A stretch of DNA of 64,000 nucleotides from NCBI GenBank assembly GCA_948144175.1, contig CANXME010002192.1, forward strand, positions 1,798,001-1,862,000. Reading direction: 5' to 3'. Shown here in pieces: positions 49,434 to 61,000 of the stretch (positions are counted from its first letter, which is position 1; each line of letters begins with the position of its first letter). The notes below the pieces were generated by a model. The model searched no databases, was not told the origin of the DNA, and saw only the letters and a list, made by a program, of their open reading frames with translations. Source of the DNA: Closterium sp. NIES-65 (lineage: Eukaryota > Streptophyta > Zygnematophyceae > Desmidiales > Closteriaceae). The translations under genes were made by a program, and so were the position numbers.

Positions 49434-50355
49434 TGGTATCAGAGCAGGTTCCCGAGTGGGAATACTGCCTAGGGCCCACCACGAACTTTTTTTTCCTTCC
49501 CTGCCCGGAGCGCGCTTAGCTCCTAACCCGAGTAGCGCCTCGAGCCGCCTTAGTGGCCCCTATTGGCCGCCCTTACTGCCCCTCGAGCCGCCCTCTACGG
49601 CCTCTTAGGCCCCGTCGACCCCGCTACGGCCCCGCTTAGGCCCCGCTACGGCCCCGCTACGGCCCCGCTACGGCCCCGCTACGGCCCCGTCGGCCCCGCT
49701 ACGGCCCCGCTTAGGCCCCGTCGGCCCCGCTACGGCCCCGCTTAGGCTCCGCTACGGCCCCGTCGGCCCCGCTTAGGCCCCGCTACGGCCCCACTACGGC
49801 CCCGCTACGGCCCCGTCGGCCCCGCTTAGGCCCCGCTACGGCCCCGCTACGGCCCCTTCGGCCCCGTCGACCCCGCTACCGCCCCGGTACGGCCCCGCTA
49901 CGGCCCCACCTGCGGCCCCACTACGGCCCCACTTCGGCCCCGTCGGCCCCTCTACGGCCCCACTTAGGCCCCACTTCGGCCCCGTCGCCACCGCGGCCTC
50001 GCCCACCCTTGCGGTCCGCCGCCACCTGCGACCTCGCCACCACCTGCGGCCCCGCCTCCCAGCGCCCGCAACGCCGAGCAGCCGAACCGCCGGCCACCTG
50101 AGCCGCCCGACCTCCCGAGCCGCCCAGCAGCCGAGCCGCACGACAGCCGAGCCGCCCAGCACCGTGCAGCCAAGCGGCCCAACAGCGGAGCCGCCCGACA
50201 GCCGAGCCGCCCAGCACCAGCAGCCGAGCCGCCCAGCAGCCGAGCCGCCCAGCAGCCGAGCCGCCCTGCAACCGAGTCGCTCGACAGCCGAGCCGCTGAG
50301 TAGCCCGATCGCTCCACCTACCTGGTAAGAGCACAGTCTCTGCCACTACACTGCC
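49434..50355 (+). repeat. Copia D leader: primer site, hairpin, palindrome, tandem repeats
   Basis: Primer site 49434-49445. Hairpin TTCCC-GAGT-GGGAA at 49449-49462, palindrome GGGCCC at 49472-49477. From 49610 to 49960, ggccccgctac units of 11 bp recur, then gccgagccgcccagca units. Not coding. Confidence 0.85.
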
Positions 50356-50370
50356 ATGCCTCTTGCTGTT

Positions 50371-51900
50371 ATGGCTTCCCCTAGCGTTCTCACCTTTGAC
50401 ACTGAGGGTCGGGTAGTGGACTTTAAGGTCTGGGTAGATGATCTGCAGCTTTTTCTGCAGTGCGATAGGGCAGATGGCCTCTCCCTGTTTGACCTCACTT
50501 CTGGTGCCTCCCCTGCCCCTGCTGCTGATGCTGACGCCACTGTTCCCTCACAGTGGGCGACACGTGACGCTGCTGCTCGCCTTGCTGTGCGCCGCCACTT
50601 ACCGACCACTGAGCGTGCACACTTTAGCCAATACAAGAGTGCTCAGACCTTGTACGACGCTGTAGTTGCACGCTACTCTTCCCCTGCCACTACTGCACTC
50701 AGCCGCCTCATGCTACCGTACCTCTTCCCTGACCTTGCTGCCTTTCCCACTGTCGCTGACCTCATTACGCACCTCCGCACTAGTGACACTCGGCTAAGTT
50801 CTGCGCCAAGAACCCCCCCCCCATGTACATCACCCTCTACTACATAGTCACCCGTCTCCCTGACTCTCTCCGTGTAGTCAAGGACCACTTCCTCTGTGTT
50901 TGCCTCACCACTCTCACCGTTGACCTCCTCGAGAAGGCCCTCCTAGCGATAGAGAAGAGCATAGTTGCTGTAAGAGCCTCTCGTGGTGACCCTCGCACCC
51001 CCGTCTTTGAGGGGTAGTCTCCCTCCCGCCTCTTGCCCTCTGTTGCCTCTGCTGCTGCGGCCGACCTCGTTGGTTTCAAGTCGGTCGGCGCTGCGTCTGC
51101 CCCGAGCGGGAGACGCCGCACCGGCAAGGGCAAGGGGGGCACGGGCACTGGAGGAGGTGGAGGGGGCGGTGGAGGTGGTGGTGGAGGCGGTGGAGGGAGT
51201 GGGGGTGGTGGTGGGAGTGGTGCTGGGGGTGGCGGCGGCAGCGGCAGCAGTGGAGGCGGCGGAGGTGGTGGAGGTGGCGGAGAGAGCGGAGGCGGCGGAG
51301 GTAGTGGAGGAGGCGGAGGTGGAGGAGGCGGCCGCGGAGGCAGCGGAGGCGGCGGCGGCGGCGGAGGCGGCGGTGGTGGAGCGAGTCGCGACTCTGCGTC
51401 GAGGAGTGGCGCCGGTGGTGGTCAGCGCCAGCAGCAGCAGCGGAGTGGTGTGACCCTGTCCCCTCAGCAGCTTCGTGAGAGGTACACTGCACGCCAGCGC
51501 GGTGGGGGTTTTGGTCCCTGCTCTTACGTTCTCCGTACCTGCGACCGCATAGGTGAGCAGTGCGGGGGTCCGCACTCCACCCAGCGCTGCTTTGGTCGCC
51601 TGACGGACGCGTGGCGTTGCCAGTTCCCTGAGGCATCAGAGATCCCTCGCTGGGGAGATCTGGCTAAGGCCGGGGTTGCTATCTTTGATCTTGACTTTGA
51701 TGCTATTCTTGCTGCCATGTATGCTGTTGCTGATAGTGTTGAGGGTGCCTGTTACCTGTGTGTACTGCCTGACCCGGGCATTGAGGCTGCTGCGCTAGGT
51801 GCTGGTGAGACTGCTGCTCTAGGTGCTAGTGCGTTTGCTGCCCCAGGTGCCAGTGCGTCTGCCGCCCCAGGTGCTGGTGAGTCTGCTCTCTCAGGTACAA
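50371..51900 (+). pseudogene. gag: Copia D gag, frameshifted
   Basis: The start by homology is the second ATG (MASPSVLTFDTEGRVVDFKV, 50371); an in-frame ATG precedes it at 50356. About 20 bases are missing near 50793 (gacactcggctaagttc), which changes the frame. It resumes as MYITLYYIVTRLPDSLR (50823). TAG at 51015 follows VFEG. The glycine-rich tract at 51145-51385 is the longest of the copies. The knuckle C-X13-C-X3-H-X4-C is at about 51520-51590. Confidence 0.9.
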
Positions 51901-53360
51901 CGTCGGCTCAGGCCTTCCACACCTTCACCCCGGACTCGGGTGCGTCCCGCTCCTTCATTCGAGACCACACCACTCTTACGCTGCTCAGTCGGCCGGATGC
52001 AGTCTCCCTGGCAGACCCCTCTTGGGGTCCTGTCCTTGCTAGCTTCTCCACTGTCCTTCCGTGCCTTGCAGCCCCCTCTGGCACCCTGTCTGGTCCCTAC
52101 CTCCCCTCGTTCTCTACAAACTTGGTGAGTGGAGCGGACCTATAGGATCGAGGGGTTGACCAGCTCACTCCTGTGAGTCAGCGAATGACCCACTGTACGT
52201 GTGCTCGGTCAGGCCGACACTTGGCCACGTTCACCCGTCGGCCAGGGTCGAGCCTGTACACCCTTACTGCTGAGTCTCCTCCTTCTGCTGAGTCTGCCCA
52301 GGTAGCTGCGTCGAGTCAGGTGTTTGCTGCGGCGTCCAAGTCTGGTCCTGAGTCTGCCCCTTGCTCGTATCGTCTACTTCCCCACCAGACACTCCTTTGG
52401 CACCACCACCTTGGTCACCCCTCCTTGCCTCGTCTCCGAGGCATGGCCTCCCGTGTCCTTGTCTCTGGTCTTCCTCGGTCTCTCCCTCCCCTTCCTCCGG
52501 GGCCTGGCCCTACCTGCGTCCCTTGCGTCGAGGGGCGACAGCGCGCCGCCCCTCACTCCTCCGAGTTTCCTCCGACAGAGGCCCCACTGCAGACTCTACA
52601 CATGGACGTGTGGGGCCCAGCCCGCGTCAGTGGGTAGGGGAGAGAGCGGTACTTTCTGCTGGTCGTTGACGACTACTCGCGTTACACCACAGTCTTCCCC
52701 TTGCGCAGTAAAGGTGACGTCACTGAGGTGCTGATCGACTGGATCCGCGCAGCTCGTCTCCAGCTCAGAGAGAGTTTCAGCTCGGACTTTCCTGTTCTGC
52801 GTCTGCACTCAAACAGAGGAGGGGAGTTTTCCTCTGCCCGTCTGGGAGCCTTCTGTTGGGCACAGGGCATCCGCCAGGCCTTCACGCTTCCGGCCTCTCC
52901 ACAGCAAAATGGGATTGCTGAGCGCCGCATTGGCATGGTCATGGACGTCGCGCGTACGTCCATGATGCATGCGGCTGCACCCCATTTTCTGTGGCCGTTT
53001 GCGGTTCAGTACGCCGCGCATCAGCTCAACCTTCGGCCCCGGGTCTCCTTGCCAGAGACCTCCCCCGCCTTGTGGTGGAAAGGGAAGGTTGGCGATGCGT
53101 CTGCGTTTCGGGTCTGGGGATCTCGGGCATTTGTCCGCGACCTGTCTGCGGACAAGCTGTCCCCCCGTGCTGTTCCTTATGTCTTCCTTGGCTTCCCCCC
53201 TGACGCGCCTGGCTGGCAGTTTTACCACCCCACCACGCGCCGTGTTCTGTCCTCCCAGGACGTCACCTTTGACGAGTCGGTGCCTTACTACCGTCTCTTC
53301 CCCTACCGCACTGCGCCCCTCCCCCCGCCGCCGCTCTTCCTTGCGCTAGGTGCTACTTAG
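51900..53360 (+). pseudogene. pol: Copia D protease and integrase, nonsense-mutated
   Basis: Protease FTPDSGASRSF near 51925 (Leu before the Asp changed to Pro). TAG at 52143 and 52635 both sit where other copies have CAG. Integrase: LLWHHHLGHPSL, CVPCVEGRQ, LHSNRGGEFSS (the second catalytic Asp is Asn) and QQNGIAERRIGMV. C-terminal region DLSADKLSPRAVPYVFLGFP. TAG at 53358. Confidence 0.9.
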
Positions 53361-56300
53361 GTAGACCCCCTCCCTCCTCAGGGTCCTGCCCCTTCAGGTG
53401 TGTCCCAGGTAGACGCAGTCGAGCCTATCGAGGTAGCTGTAGACTCTGGTGCTGCTAGAGGTGCTGAGCCTGCAGGTGCCGGGTCTGCGGGTGCCGGGTC
53501 TAGGGGTGCTGAGTCTGGGGGTGCTGAGACTGGAGGTACTGAGCCTGGGGGTGCTGAGCATGGGGGTGCTGAGTCTGGATGTGCGGAACGTGGGGGTGCT
53601 GGGTCTGCTCGTGTGGCCGCCGGCGGTAATTCGTCGAGGCGGGAGCCGCTCTCTCCACAGGAGCTGCGCGTGTGGTTCGCTCGCCGCTAAAGACGTGCTG
53701 CTGAGTTTGGGGGTGTTGGCTCTGGTGTTTCTACTGGTGCTGGTGCGTCTGGGGGTGCTGCTGAGGCAGCTGGTGCTGACGGTCCTACTGGGGTTGGTGC
53801 TGCTGGAGCTGGAGCTGCAGGGGGTGTTGGCACTGGTGTTTCTACTAGTGCTGGTGCGTCTGGGGGTGCTGCTGAGGCAACTGGTGCTGACGGTCCTATT
53901 GGAGTTGGTGCTGTTGGAGCAGGAGCTGCTGGGGGTGTTGGCGCTGGTGTTTCTACTGGTGCTGGTGCGTCTGGGGGTGCTGGTGAGGCAGCTGGTGCTA
54001 GTGGTTCTACTGGAGTTGGTGCTGCTGGAGCTGGAGCTGCTGGGGGTGTTGGCGCTAGTGTTTCTACTAGTGCTGGTGCGTCTGGGGGTGCTGCTGAGGC
54101 AGCTGGTGCTGACGGTCCTACCGGAGTCGGTGCTGCTAGCGCTGGTGCTTCTGAGGGTACTGGAGTTGGCGATGTTGGAGCTGGAGGTTCTGCTGGCGCT
54201 AGTGCTGCCGCTGGGGGTACTGGAGCCGTACTTGCTAGTTCTAGAGGCGCTGCGCGGCCGAGGCCGTACTTCGTTCCGCTCCTTCAGCAGGTTCTTGGTC
54301 TCCCGCCCTCTGCTGGTTCTGCTCCTCCCCTAGAGTGTCCACAGCCTGTCCAAATGCCGTCAGAGTTACCGCCCGCCTCCCCTCTACCTGCTCCTTCTCC
54401 CTACACTGGTCCTACTAGAGGTCTTGCTGAGCGTCGTGAGCCTGCGTCTTGTCCCGCGTCACCTGTTCGTGCTGCTCGCACTAGTGGTCGTAATGCACGT
54501 CCGCGTCCTCCTGCGGTCCCCGGCACACACCAGATGGCACTGCGTCCTTCCACTGCTCCTCTGCGTGTCCCGTTGCCGTCTCCTCGAGAGTCTTCTCTTC
54601 CTTCTCTTGCTGACCCGGAGTCTGACTCTCTTCGTGCTGTTAGTCCTTCGGTCACGCGCCTACTTGCTACTGTCGTCACTGAGTCTGCTGCTGCGTCTGC
54701 TCTCGTTGCTAAGCTTGTCGACTTCGCTGCTCGCTTTCGTCTAGACTACGCTGCCAGTCTTGTTGCTGAGTCTGAGTCTGTCTGTCCTCCGTTCGTCGAG
54801 GGTGAGTGTGCTCTTAGCACAGACGTCCTTGAGGACAGGCAGGAGGAGTTCCAGTGCTTTGCGGCTGCTTTGCCCCATCTCGTGTCCACGCTGATTGCCC
54901 CTGAGGGAGACCCGGATGCACGAGACATCCTGACTCCTCGATCGTACGCTAAGGCGATCAAGGGTTCCTACTCCTCTCAGTGGCACTCGGCCATGGACGC
55001 AGAGATGGCTTCCTGGAAGTCCACAGGCACCTACGTCAACGAGGTTCCCCCACCAGGGGCGAACATCGTCAGTGGGATGTGGATCTTCAGGGTGAAGCGG
55101 CCGCCGGGCTCTCCGCCTGTCTTCAAGGCGCGTTACGTGGCTCGAGGCTTCAGTCAGCGGCAGGGAGTTGACTACTTTCACACCTTCTCTCCCACCCCGA
55201 AGATGACCACTCTTCGGGTGCAGCTGCACATAGCCGCTCAACGCGACTACGAGCTTCACTCTCTTGACTTCAGCACTGCTTTCCTGCAGGGCAGCCTGCA
55301 CGAGGAGATCTGGCTGCGCCGCCCTCCTGGCTTCACTGGGTCGTTTCCTCCTGGCACCCAGTGGAGCCTCCGGCGGCCAGTCTACAGTCTCCGCCAGGCG
55401 CCCCGTGAGTGGCACGACACACTGAGGACTACACTTGCGGCTCTTGGGTTTGCTCCTTCTACAGCCGGCCCGTCGATGTTTCTACGCACCGACACCTCTT
55501 TGCCGCCGTTCTACATCCTTGTGTACGTCGACGACCTGGTCTTTGCCACTGCTGACACTGCTGGACTCGCCCACGTGAAGTCCGAGCTGCAGAAGAGACA
55601 CACGTGCACAGACCTGGGTGAACTGCGCAGCTACCTTGGCTTGCAGATCACGCGGGACAGAGCACAGCGCACCATTACCCTGACTCAGTTACACATGGTG
55701 CAGCATGTCCTTCAGCGCTTCGGGTTCACGTACTCCTCGCCTCAGGCCACTCCTCTGTCCACTCGCCACTCACTCTCAGCTGTGTCTTCGGATGAGTCCG
55801 TAGAGTCGAGTGGCCCGTACCCAGAGCTTGTTGGCTGGCTCATGTACCTGATGACCTGCACACGACCTGACCTTGCATACCCTCTTAGCATCTTGGTACG
55901 CTATGTTGCTCCTGGGTGACACCGACCAGAGCACATGGCTGCAGCGAAGAGGGTGTTGCGCTATGTGTGCAGTACGTCGAGCTTGGGGCTAGTGCTTGGA
56001 GGGCGACTTCGAGTAGTCCTCACAGGTCACGCTGACGCTTCTTGGGCTGACGACCAGGCTACGAAGCGGTCGTCACAGGGTTACACCTTCAGCCTTGGCT
56101 CTGGCTTTGTTTCGTGGCGGTCTACTCGCTTGTCCTCTGTTCTCGGCTCCAGCTGTGAGGCTAAGATCTACGCCGGGGCCATGGCTGTACAGGAGCTACG
56201 CTGGCTCACCTACCTGCGGACTGACCTAGGAGAGCTGCCTTGTTCTCCTCCAGTTTTGTACGTAGACAACAAGGCCATGCTGGCCTTGTGTCGGGAGCAC

Positions 56301-56507
56301 AGACTGGAGCATAGAACGAAGCACATTGCTCTCTGCTACTTCCTGTCTCGTGAGCTACAGCAGCGTGGTTAGCTCCGCCTCACCTACGTGGCCTCTGAGG
56401 CCAACACTGCAGATATCTTCACCAAGGCGCTTGCGCCTTGCGATCATCAGCGCTTCTGTACTGTGCTAGGTCTTGTGCCTACCTGGCCTCACTTGCTCAC
56501 TTCTTGA
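53361..56507 (+). pseudogene. pol: Copia D linker, reverse transcriptase and RNase H
   Basis: GGAEP-type linker at 53455-53610. TAA at 53688 is followed by a 111-bp unit repeated four times (starts 53712, 53823, 53934, 54045), unique to this copy. RT is open over 54354-55919 (MASWKSTGTYVNEVPPPG, GFSQRQGVDYFHTFSP, DFSTAFLQGSLHEEIW, YVDDLVFATADTAG). TGA at 55917 replaces AGA. RNase H GHADASWADDQATKRS and YVDNKAMLALCREHRLEH, with TAG at 56370 for CAG, ends at TGA 56505. Confidence 0.91.
53712..54155 (+). repeat. 111-bp tandem repeat, four copies, in the copia D linker
   Basis: Each unit begins ggtgttggc-ctggtgtttcta and has the same length, a multiple of three. It adds 37 codons per copy to a region that in other copies encodes a Gly/Ala/Val-rich spacer. 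Confidence 0.9.
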
Positions 56508-56711
56508 TCTTGTTTGTACTGTCTTCTACTTGCCCTTGCTTGCTTTACCTTTATATATATGACCTTGCATGTGAATTGGCCTTGTGGCCTTACTCTTGTG
56601 CTTAGACTGTGTGGTGACTTTGTGATCCACCCTAAGCTTGCTTTGCTTTGCTTTTCTTTGCTTGACTGGTCTTGTGACCACTTGTTCTCCCCTAGTTTGC
56701 CTATGGGGGTG

Positions 56712-56843
56712 TGTCAGAACATTATGGCTTATACGTTTGTGTAGGCTGTAGTGGGGTAGCCCATAAGGGGTAAAACCCAATTAGGGTTAGTACTTGTACC
56801 CAACTGTTTCATAGTGCATTCACTCCATTCTCACTTCTCGTCA
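56712..56843 (+). repeat. 3' LTR of copia D (132 bp)
   Basis: TGTCAGAACATTATGGC...cacttctcgtca after the polypurine tract ctatgggggtg. Closest in sequence to the A1 and A2 LTRs. Confidence 0.9.
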
Positions 56844-56847
56844 CCAG

Positions 56848-57615
56848 GGGCTGCTGCCGCTGGGGCGGCTGCTCCAGGGGCTGCTGTTGCTGGGGCGGCT
56901 GCTCCAGGGGCTGCTGCTGCTGGGGCGGCTCCTCCAGGGGCTGCTGCTGCTGGGGCGGGTGCTGCAGTGGCGGCGGCTCCAGGGGCTGCTGCTGCTGGGG
57001 CGGCTGCTCCAGGGGCTGCTGCTCCAGGGGCTGCTGCTGCTGGGGCGGCTGCTCAAGGGGCTGTTGCTGCTAGGGCGGCTTCTCTAGGGGCTGCTGTTGC
57101 TGGGGCGGCTGCTCAAGGGGCTGCTGCTGCTGGGGCGGCTGCTCCAGGGGCTATTGCTACTGGGGCGGCTGCTGCAGGGGCTGCTGCTGCTGGGGCGGCT
57201 GCTCAAGGGGCTGCTGCTGCTGGGGCGGCTGCTCCACGGGCTGCTCCTGCTGAGGCGGCTGCTGCAGGGGCTGCTGCTGCTGCAGCGGCTGCTCCAGGGG
57301 CTGCTGTTGCTGGGGCGGCTGCTCCAGGGGCTGCTGCTGCTGGGGCGGCTGCTCTTGGGGCTGCTGTTGCTGGGGCGGCTGCTGCAGTGGTGGCGCCTCC
57401 AGGGGCTGCTGCTGCTGGGGCGGCTGCTCCAGGGGCTGGTGCTGCTGGGGCGGCTGCTCCAGGGGCTGCTGCTGCTGGGGCGGCTGCTCAACGGGCTGCT
57501 GCTGCTGGGGCGGCTGCTCCAGGGGCTGCTGCTGCTGGGGCGGCTGCTCCAGAGGTTGCTGCTGCTGGGGCGGCTGCTCCAGGGGCTGCTGCTGCTCGGG
57601 CGGCTGCTCTAGGGG
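56848..57615. repeat. 30-bp minisatellite, about 25 units
   Basis: Unit ggctgctgctgctggggcgg plus ctgctccagg, with units such as caagg or tctagg variants. All six frames stay open (Ala-Gly, Leu-Gly or Gln-Pro repeats), so the long frames are not evidence of a protein. Confidence 0.95.
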
Positions 57616-58082
57616 TGTTGCTGCAGCGGAAAGTAGGAGGGAGGGAAGGGGAAGGGCGCGGCCCCCAGGGTGCCCTAACGGGTGACGTGCTAGGGAGCCG
57701 CGCAGGCCCCCGAAAGTGCCTCGACGGGCGACGAGAGGGGACCGCGCGCAGGCCCCTAAGGCGCCGCGACAAGGCAACGGGAGGGGCCGGCTCGCGGACC
57801 CCGAAAGTGCCGCGACGAGGCGACGGGAGGGGCCTGAGTGCGGGCCCCCAAAACGCCGCGACGAGGCGACGGTCGGGGCCAGTGCGCGGGCCCCCAAGAC
57901 GCCGTGACGAGGTAGGAACCCGCCGCGCGCCTCGGGGCGCACGGCGGGCAGAAAACCGCCACGCGTTCCGAGCGCGTGGCGGGAAGAAAAATAGGATGTC
58001 GCGCGCCACGGGGCGCGCGACACATAGTAGGGCAGCGGAAGCAAGTGGGCCCACAGGCCAGGAGCGTTATGCTCTTATAGCA

Positions 58083-58291
58083 TGTTGAGTTACTAGAGTT
58101 TAGTAGGCTTAGGAGCCATGGTTTAGGAGTGACTTAGTGGTGAAGTTCGAGGGTGTAAGGAAAATGTCGAGAGATTTTAGAAGGAGAATGTTGTAAATAG
58201 AAAGGAGGGGGATACAAGTAGTAAGCCCTAAAAGGGTTATACTCACTTTTGAGTACCCCACTACAGACTGGACATACATTATAATCTGACG
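58083..58291 (-). repeat. 5' LTR of NA2
   Basis: TGTTGAGTTACTAGAG...ataatctgacg. It shares ttaggagccatgg, actcacttttgagtaccccactaca and the terminal region with the NA1 LTR and with 48702-48877, but has a unique middle part, which suggests age or a different subfamily. Confidence 0.7.
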
Positions 58292-59387
58292 GATGGTTGG
58301 AACTTCTAATCTGACCAAGAAGATGCAGGTTTAAATCCTAAGAGTAGTTTTAGAACCATGAACATATTTTTACTCCAAACAAAAATCTAGTGTTTAGTTA
58401 ATAATGGTCAACAAACTAAAGAACTTTAGTAAATGTTTCGCAGCCCTAAGACGATTTCGACGTCTCTTGTTTTTTTTTTATTTTCACTACTCGGATTTTC
58501 AGAGTTGTTTTTTTTGGGAACTCTGAAATTCGGGGTTGATTGAGAACGTTACTCTGATTTGTCAGAGAAAACTTAACTTCTTGAAAAAAAAATCTGAGAG
58601 TAAGTGTACTAATTTTTCCATCTCTGAATTTCCCACGCCTTTTGCGCTCCTAGAAAAACTTTTACCGTTGTGCTATGCGCTCGCCGCACGGCAAGGAGAC
58701 GCACATATACTGTACAAAAGTATTTCTGCTAGCTATTTTCCACCAAGACAAGGGGGAGGCTCGGTAGAAATTTCTGTACACTGTACAGAGAAAAATGCAT
58801 TCGCTAGAAATTTACACTTGTCTATTAGAGTACCTAAAGTCAAAACCCTGGCAAATCAGAGAAGACTTGACTTCCAAAAAAAATACCCAGAGACGTCAAA
58901 GTGACCCCCCAAAAACCACTCTGATTTTCAGAGAAACAGAGTAATTCACTCTGATTAAAAAACCCTTGGATGGAATGATATTTTCCATTCATGAACTAGG
59001 AAAAAATCCTCCCCCGTTTCCCGCTTCCGCTTCTTGATGGAGGGTGTTCCTTCTTGAATATGCTTGGTTCTGGTTCAGAGAATTGTGTTTGAGTGGATGT
59101 GTGTAAGTGGCAGTGTTGCGCTTTGTGTCAGGCTAGCTGTGTCTCTTCATGGAATATGCCCCTTTCGTGGCACACATTCGGCTTGATTCTTCGGATTTGC
59201 AATCGCGAGATTTCAAAAGCAGGTGCCTCCTGGATGCGGTATTGCTTCTGAAGACAAGCCATTTAGCTCTTTGGTGCAAGATGCAACCGACACACTCTTG
59301 GCTTGGTTCTCAAGAACAACAATTGCAATTTTCAAAATACGGTAAGGTAAGGATGCGGGTGTGGCGTTCGTCTTGTGCCTGGCTGAG
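58292..59387. other. Non-coding interval with a tRNA-like fragment and an AT-rich foldback-like segment
   Basis: 58292-58341 resembles the anticodon and T-arm half of a tRNA (acttctaatctga, then gcaggtttaaatcc). 58493-58950 has related cagagt and T/A-run motifs near both ends in inverted orientation, and a pair of direct repeats (tcagagaaaacttaacttc near 58562, tcagagaagacttgacttcc near 58856). No supported gene. Confidence 0.4.
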
Positions 59388-59526
59388 TGTCGTCAAACTA
59401 TATATATGCTAGGGTATAATGGGTAGGCTATAGTGGTAGCCAACATGGGGTACAACCCCTTAAGGTTTTGTACTTGTACCAACTCTCTCAATAGTTTACA
59501 CCGTTCTTGCTTGTTAATTCTTAACA
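59388..59526 (+). repeat. 5' LTR of copia E (139 bp)
   Basis: TGTCGTCAAACTATATATATGC...gttaattcttaaca with the family blocks taggctatagtgg, ggggtacaacccc and ttgtacttgtacc. The next bases cggttttagag are a decayed primer site. Confidence 0.8.
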
Positions 59527-60345
59527 CGGTTTTAGAGGGTAGGTCCGTAGGACCGTTTTTTTTCGAGCCCACCATTACCTAGTGATCAACCACGGTTACC
59601 GCGTTACCCCACGCCCTCCCCTGCGCTGCGCTGTCAGCGTGCGCCCTGCCCTGCCCTGCGCCAGCTCCTTGCCCTGCGCCAGCGCCCTGCCCTGCGCCAG
59701 CGCCCTGCCCTGCGCCAGCGCCCTGCCCTGCCCTGCCTTGCGCCAGCGCCCTTCCCAGCGCCAGCGCCCTGCCCTGCGCCAGCGCCCTGCCTTGCGCCAG
59801 CGCCCTGCCCTGCGTCCTGCTGCAGCCCGCGCCCTGCGGCAGCTGCACGTCGCGCCCTGTTGCCCTGCGCCTCGCGCCCTACGGCAGCCTGCGCGTTGCG
59901 CTCTGCTGCAGCCCGCGCGTCGCGCCCTGCTGCAGCCAGCGCCCCGCGCTTTGCTGCCCTCTAGAGCGCGCGCCCTGCTGTTCGCGCTGCCCAGGCCGAG
60001 CCGCGCCACCCGACACGATCCGCCCTTTTGCTCGTGCTACTGCTGCTGCTGATGGAGGTGCTGCTAGGTATGCTGGAGGTGTTGCAGCCTAGCCTCACGA
60101 GCCGCTCTGCTGTTCGTCTTACTGCAACTGCTACTCGTACTACTGCCTTCACTCCGTACTGCCCTAGAGGTCGCGCTCCTCCTAGCTTGCCCGCCATGAC
60201 TTCACTTTGTAGTCGCGGTGGGAGTGGTGACGACGATGGTGGCAGCACTGGGAGTCGTGGCAGCCGTAGTAGTAGTCACTGTGGAGCTGTTTGGTGTGGA
60301 GTATTTGGCGGTGGCCAGATGCAGCTATGGCGGCGTCCGACCCTT
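59527..60345 (+). repeat. Copia E leader with hairpin and ccctgcgccagcg repeats
   Basis: Hairpin GGTCC-GTA-GGACC at 59542-59554 takes the place of the TTCCC/GGGAA hairpin of C and D. Repeats of ccctgcgccagcg run 59640-59830. Then comes Thr/Ala/Leu-rich sequence where the capsid coding region should be; no capsid motif is recognisable. Confidence 0.7.
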
Positions 60346-61000
60346 ACGCCCCAGTAGCTTCGTGAGTGGCTTTACCAGCGTGGGACGTCTCCGAATCCTG
60401 GTCGCTGTCCGTACGTCATTCGCACAGGTCGTCGAGCTGGTCAGACCTGTGGGACACCTGGTCACGCACAGTCCCGCTGCTTTGCCAGCTTTACTGACGC
60501 ATGGCACGCAGAGTTTGGCGACGAGGCTGAAACCCCCCACTGGCTTGAGCTGCTTAGGTCGGGCGTTGATGTCTTTGCTTTAGACTATGACGCCATCCTT
60601 ACTGCCATGTCTAAATTGCCTAGTGGTGCTGAGAGTAACTGTTACCTGTGTGTGCAGTACGACCCCGGTATAGAGGTTGCTGCTCTAGGTGCTAGTAAGG
60701 CTGCTGCCTTAGGTGCTGGTGAGTCTGCTCTCTCATTTACTGCACCTCCTGAGGCCTTGCACACCTTCACGCTTGACTCAGGTGCTTCTCGCTGCTTCTT
60801 CCGCGACAGTACCGCACTCACACCACTCCCTGCACCTGTTGCAGTCTCTCTGGCTGACCCCTTAGGGGGCCCAGTTCTTGCACGGTCCCCCACTGTGCCT
60901 CCGTGCCCGGCGGTTCCGTCTGCCTCACTGACAGGTCTCCACCTCCCCTCGTTTTTGACAAACTTGGTGAGCAACGCCGTCCTCCAGGATCATTGGGTTG
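60346..61000 (+). pseudogene. gag: Copia E gag C-terminal part and protease
   Basis: It begins at a PQ*LREWLYQRG-type block with TAG at 60355 in place of CAG. The knuckle reads CPYVIRTGRRAGQTC then CGTPGHAQSRC, that is C-X13-C-X4-H-X4-C, one residue longer than in the other copies. The protease block TLDSGASRCFFRDST is near 60770. The frame 60607-61512 is open through the protease. Confidence 0.85.

Larger units (their letters stand above)
49411..56843 (+). mobile_element. Copia D, degenerate, inserted in NA2; 5' LTR reduced to 23 bp
   Basis: Only the last 23 bases of the 5' LTR survive (49411-49433, cattccaatctaacttcttgtca-type end, compare 56821-56843). The exact primer site TGGTATCAGAGC follows at 49434. 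Leader, gag, pol and a full 3' LTR (56712-56843) follow. Many stops and frameshifts are present. NA2 sequence resumes after the 3' LTR. Confidence 0.88.
56844..58291 (-). mobile_element. Non-autonomous element NA2, 5' part (interior and LTR)
   Basis: After copia D come a 30-bp minisatellite and a segment homologous to NA1 12.3-12.82 kb (gccgcgacgaggcgacggg, ccgcgcgcct, gtgggcccacaggccaggag). The primer site on minus is TGCTATAAGAGC (58071-58082). The 5' LTR is 58083-58291. The order matches NA1 exactly, with D inserted. No target duplication could be confirmed. Confidence 0.75.

Noticed and set aside
56814-58088. 424-codon Ala-Gly protein over the 30-bp minisatellite
   Set aside because: All six frames are open because the unit is 30 bp without stops, and the region lies inside NA2.
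59579-60052. Ala/Gly/Gln-rich frames in the copia E leader
   Set aside because: They are products of the 13-bp repeat on both strands.
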